Assembly (NCBI GenBank): GCA_028289725.1
Contig: JANQOH010000008.1
Span: forward strand, 1 to 16,822
Source of the DNA: Alphaproteobacteria bacterium
GTDB lineage: Bacteria; Pseudomonadota; Alphaproteobacteria; UBA7887
Length of the DNA stretch: 16,822 bases
Reading direction: 5' to 3'
The first letter of the stretch is position 1, and the number at the start of each line of letters is the position of its first letter. The position numbers were made by a program, and so were the translations under genes. This document shows, piece by piece, positions 14,854-16,822 of the stretch. The notes beneath the pieces are model-generated. The model was given only the letters and a program-made list of their open reading frames with translations. It did not search any database and had not been told where the DNA came from.

Positions 14854-15447
14854 TCAATTCAGACTGGCGCCGTCCGCATCGGCGCTGACATAGCGTGCCA
14901 GCGCCTCTTCGCCGGCATCGAAAAACATGTACGACAAGGTGATCGTACGGATATGCGCGGTGTCGGGATCGTCTCCGATAGCCGGGTCGACGAAGAACGA
15001 CACGGGTAGGTCGGCGATCGCGCCGGCCGGCAGATATTGTTCCTCGAAACAAAAACAGGCGACCTTATTGAAATAAGCACCCGCTATCTGCGGTGTAACA
15101 TTAAAGGTTGCCGTGCCAACCACCGGCGTCTCACCAATATTCTCGGCACGATAAAACGCCAACGCGGACTCGCCCGCGCGCAAGGTCAGGCTGCTCTGGA
15201 CCGGCTGAAAGCCCCATGGCAAAGCGGATTGTGTGTTCGCGTTGAAACGAACGGTGACCTCAAAGTCAGCCACTTCCGCCGGCGCCGCCTCCGCCACCTT
15301 GGTCGTTCCGCCATAGCCCGTGACGCGACAAAACAAATCGTAGAGGGGGACAGACGCGTAGGCGAGCGCGATCATGCCGCCGACGACTGAGGCGAGCACA
15401 ATCGCCAATCGACGATTGCCGTGCCCGGATGCCGCACGCGCGCTCAT
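14854..15447 (-). CDS. ctaG: Cytochrome oxidase copper chaperone Cox11/CtaG
   Basis: This 197-residue chaperone delivers copper to the CuB site of subunit I. It has one N-terminal helix (about 13-34) ending in YASVPLYDLFC, with the conserved membrane-edge cysteine C40. A periplasmic immunoglobulin-like domain follows, with the copper-binding pair C131-F-C133 in FNKVACFCFEEQ. PVSFFVDP and LSYMFF are further Cox11 marks. The ATG at 15447 overlaps the stop of the upstream 44-residue gene (ATGA), so the two are coupled. Order and content match the alphaproteobacterial ctaB-small ORF-ctaG-ctaE block. Confidence 0.97.
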   Translation of the reverse strand: MSARAASGHGNRRLAIVLASVVGGMIALAYASVPLYDLFCRVTGYGGTTKVAEAAPAEVADFEVTVRFNANTQSALPWGFQPVQSSLTLRAGESALAFYRAENIGETPVVGTATFNVTPQIAGAYFNKVACFCFEEQYLPAGAIADLPVSFFVDPAIGDDPDTAHIRTITLSYMFFDAGEEALARYVSADADGASLN

Positions 15448-15578
15448 GGCGCGGCGGTCCCGCTAAGTTTGGCGAGCGTAATCAAAAAGAACAGCACGAC
15501 CATCGCGACCAGCACCAACGCCAACGCGATGTTCCGGCGCCTTTGCTTCGGGTCTCCCGGGCGCGCCATTTCCGTCAT
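15444..15578 (-). CDS. 44-residue single-helix membrane protein (CoxF-like position)
   Basis: This very short protein has a basic N-terminus (MTEMARPGDPKQRRRN) followed by one strong membrane helix (about 18-36) and a short SGTAAP tail. The charge pattern suggests the N-terminus faces the cytoplasm. It fills the place of the small coxF-type gene that lies between ctaB and ctaG in many alphaproteobacteria; the sequence itself is too short for firm family assignment. The start at 15578 overlaps the ctaB stop (ATGA), and its stop overlaps the ctaG ATG in the same way. An alternative ATG at 15569 would make 41 residues. Being locked between two oxidase assembly genes, it probably serves oxidase biogenesis. 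Confidence 0.8.
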   Translation of the reverse strand: MTEMARPGDPKQRRRNIALALVLVAMVVLFFLITLAKLSGTAAP

Positions 15579-16507
15579 ACCCCGAACCATCCCAAGGCGC
15601 CCGCCCAATGATCGGCAAGCAGCAACACGAAAACCAGGAACAGATAGAGGATCGAGAAACCGAAGAGCCGGCGGGCAGCCGCGTCTTCGCCGCGATGCCA
15701 TACGGCGTAGGCGAGCTGCAAGAACCGGGCACCGAGCAATCCCACACCAATGCCATAGATCCAGCCGCTGAATCCGATGATCCAGGGCGCCAGGGCCAAG
15801 GGCACGAGCACCAAGCTATAGATCAGAATCTGCCGGCGAGTCTCATCGTGCCCCGCCACGACCGGCAGCATCGGGACGCCCGCGTCCGCGTAATCGTTCG
15901 ACCGATAAAGCGCGAGCGCCCAAAAATGCGGCGGCGTCCAAACAAAGATGACGGCGAACAGGATCAGTGGCAAGAGTTCAACGCCGCCGGTGACCGCGGC
16001 CCAGCCGATCACGGGCGGCAGCGCGCCGGCTGCACCGCCGATCACGATATTCTGCGGCGTGCGGCGCTTGAGCCACATCGTGTAGACAAACACATAGAAA
16101 CCGATCGTGAGCGCCAGCAGGCCCGCCGCAACCCAATTGACCGCGAGCCCCATGAGCGCCACCGAGGCCACGGCCAGAGACACGCCGAAGCCGAGCGCGT
16201 CGGACGCACTCACACGCCCCGACGGGATCGGTCGATTGCGCGTCCTGCGCATCACCGCGTCGATGTCACGGTCGCACCACATGTTGATCGCGCCGGACGC
16301 CCCGGCGCCAATCGCAATGCAGAGCAGCGCCGTAAACCCGATGATCGGATGAATATCGCCCGGAGCCACCAACAGCCCGACCAGCCCGGTGAAACACACG
16401 AGCGACATAACCCGCGGCTTGAGCAGCGCCAGGAAGTCGGCGGGGGCCGCCCCCGGCCGGGCATAGGCGCCGGGCGACGCGTCGTGAGCCGCGGTGATGT
16501 CTGACAC
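15575..16507 (-). CDS. ctaB: Protoheme IX farnesyltransferase (heme O synthase)
   Basis: This 310-residue UbiA-family membrane enzyme attaches a farnesyl group to heme B to make heme O, the substrate of CtaA. The prenyl-diphosphate magnesium site is N75-x3-D79-x3-D83 in INMWCDRDIDAVMRRTRNRP. The second conserved loop is FWALALYRSNDYADAGVPMLPVV. About nine helices are visible. The start is a GTG at 16507 with GGAG 6 nt upstream. It lies 41 nt after the ctaD stop, and its own stop overlaps the next start (ATGA). Confidence 0.97.
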   Translation of the reverse strand: MSDITAAHDASPGAYARPGAAPADFLALLKPRVMSLVCFTGLVGLLVAPGDIHPIIGFTALLCIAIGAGASGAINMWCDRDIDAVMRRTRNRPIPSGRVSASDALGFGVSLAVASVALMGLAVNWVAAGLLALTIGFYVFVYTMWLKRRTPQNIVIGGAAGALPPVIGWAAVTGGVELLPLILFAVIFVWTPPHFWALALYRSNDYADAGVPMLPVVAGHDETRRQILIYSLVLVPLALAPWIIGFSGWIYGIGVGLLGARFLQLAYAVWHRGEDAAARRLFGFSILYLFLVFVLLLADHWAGALGWFGV

Positions 16508-16541
16508 GATAAACTCCGCTTTCGCCGGGCGAGGTCAGCGA

Positions 16542-16563
16542 CCGGAGGTCACTTGACCTCCGG
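16542..16563. terminator. Perfect 10-bp-arm inverted repeat over the ctaD stop codon
   Basis: CCGGAGGTCA (16542-16551) and TGACCTCCGG (16554-16563) are exact reverse complements separated by 2 nt. The ctaD TGA lies inside it. As RNA it would form a stem of 8-9 bp with a tight loop. No T-run follows on the minus strand, so a partial terminator or a processing or stability hairpin between ctaD and ctaB is more likely than full termination. Confidence 0.4.
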
Positions 16564-16822
16564 CAGTTCCTCATAGGTGTGGAACGGCGGCGGCGAAGAC
16601 GTCTTCCATTCCAATGTCGTCGCGCCCTCGCCCCACGGATTCTCGCCAACCTTCTCGCCCGCGGTGAACGTCCGGAACACGATGTAGAGGAACAGCAGCA
16701 CCGAGAACGCCGAGATATACGATCCGTACGACGCGACCATGTTCCAACCGGCATAGGCATCCGGATAGTCGACGTAACGGCGCGGCATGCCGGCCAAGCC
16801 CAGGAAGTGCATCGGGAAGAAC
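16549..16822 (-). CDS. ctaD: Cytochrome c oxidase subunit I, C-terminal end only
   Basis: Only the last 90 residues are present; the reading frame stays open to the right edge. The residues FFPMHFLGLAGMPRRYVDYPDAY are diagnostic of the last part of aa3-type COX1. A final membrane helix follows (about SYISAFSVLLFLYIVF), then a cytoplasmic tail with NPWGEGATTLEW and PPPFHTYEELP, typical of alphaproteobacterial and mitochondrial subunit I. The heme and CuB ligands lie outside the window. It is the upstream member of the operon in view; ctaC is expected further to the right but cannot be seen. Confidence 0.97.
   Translation of the reverse strand, partial: FFPMHFLGLAGMPRRYVDYPDAYAGWNMVASYGSYISAFSVLLFLYIVFRTFTAGEKVGENPWGEGATTLEWKTSSPPPFHTYEELPEVK

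Noticed and set aside
15608..16504. 298-codon plus-strand open frame opposite ctaB
   Set aside because: Antisense shadow of ctaB; composition is almost wholly charged and polar, with no recognisable domain.
1..16822. Mobile elements, CRISPR, toxin-antitoxin, phage-defence or secondary-metabolite genes
   Set aside because: None seen: no transposase or integrase motifs, no spaced repeats and no composition breaks; nearly every base belongs to a recognised core gene.

Overview
The window is a gene-dense, GC-rich stretch of core chromosome from an alphaproteobacterium. The assignment rests on gene content and order: the aa3-type cytochrome oxidase cluster ctaD-ctaB-small ORF-ctaG-ctaE-DUF983-SURF1, an APH-fold (not GHMP) homoserine kinase that starts MAVYTD and is followed by rnhA, an MPP-like M16 peptidase beside thrC, and a YqgE protein. 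The genus cannot be told from the sequence. About 20 genes are recognisable and nearly all have a clear family. No CRISPR array, transposase, phage gene, tRNA or rRNA was seen. No gap between genes exceeds about 150 bases.

Left end (1-946, minus strand): a glycine-riboswitch aptamer runs off the left edge and has a good promoter just upstream, so it should control a gene outside the window, probably glycine cleavage or glycine transport. Upstream of it are a small lipoprotein gene and a tandem CDGSH iron-sulfur protein gene. Next come thrB and rnhA on the plus strand (1036-2467). These converge with a Prx5-type peroxiredoxin and a DsbD/ScsB-like transmembrane thiol reductase, both on the minus strand (2510-5258). 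yqgE (plus) diverges from the reductase gene and converges with a minus-strand operon, thrC-M16 peptidase-tusA-RimJ-like acetyltransferase (9673-5979). A lone plus-strand NADPH-FMN reductase gene lies between that operon and the next.

Right end (10404-16822, minus strand): the cytochrome oxidase maturation operon. It reads ctaD (only the C-terminus is present), ctaB, a 44-residue membrane protein, ctaG/Cox11, ctaE, a DUF983 zinc-ribbon membrane protein, SURF1, ctaA and an M32 carboxypeptidase. Most junctions are ATGA overlaps or 1-nt gaps, which suggests translational coupling. CtaB and CtaA make heme O and heme A, CtaG delivers copper to subunit I, and SURF1 helps insert heme. The 707-aa thiol reductase could supply periplasmic reducing power for copper-site cysteines, but that link is inference.

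No undescribed multi-gene system is visible. The points most worth a second look are the edge-truncated glycine riboswitch with its promoter, a CtaA carrying both cysteine pairs rather than the COX15 form, the M32 peptidase coupled to ctaA, a possible leaderless start for the DsbD-like gene, a TTG start for thrC, and a perfect 10-bp-arm inverted repeat over the ctaD stop codon.
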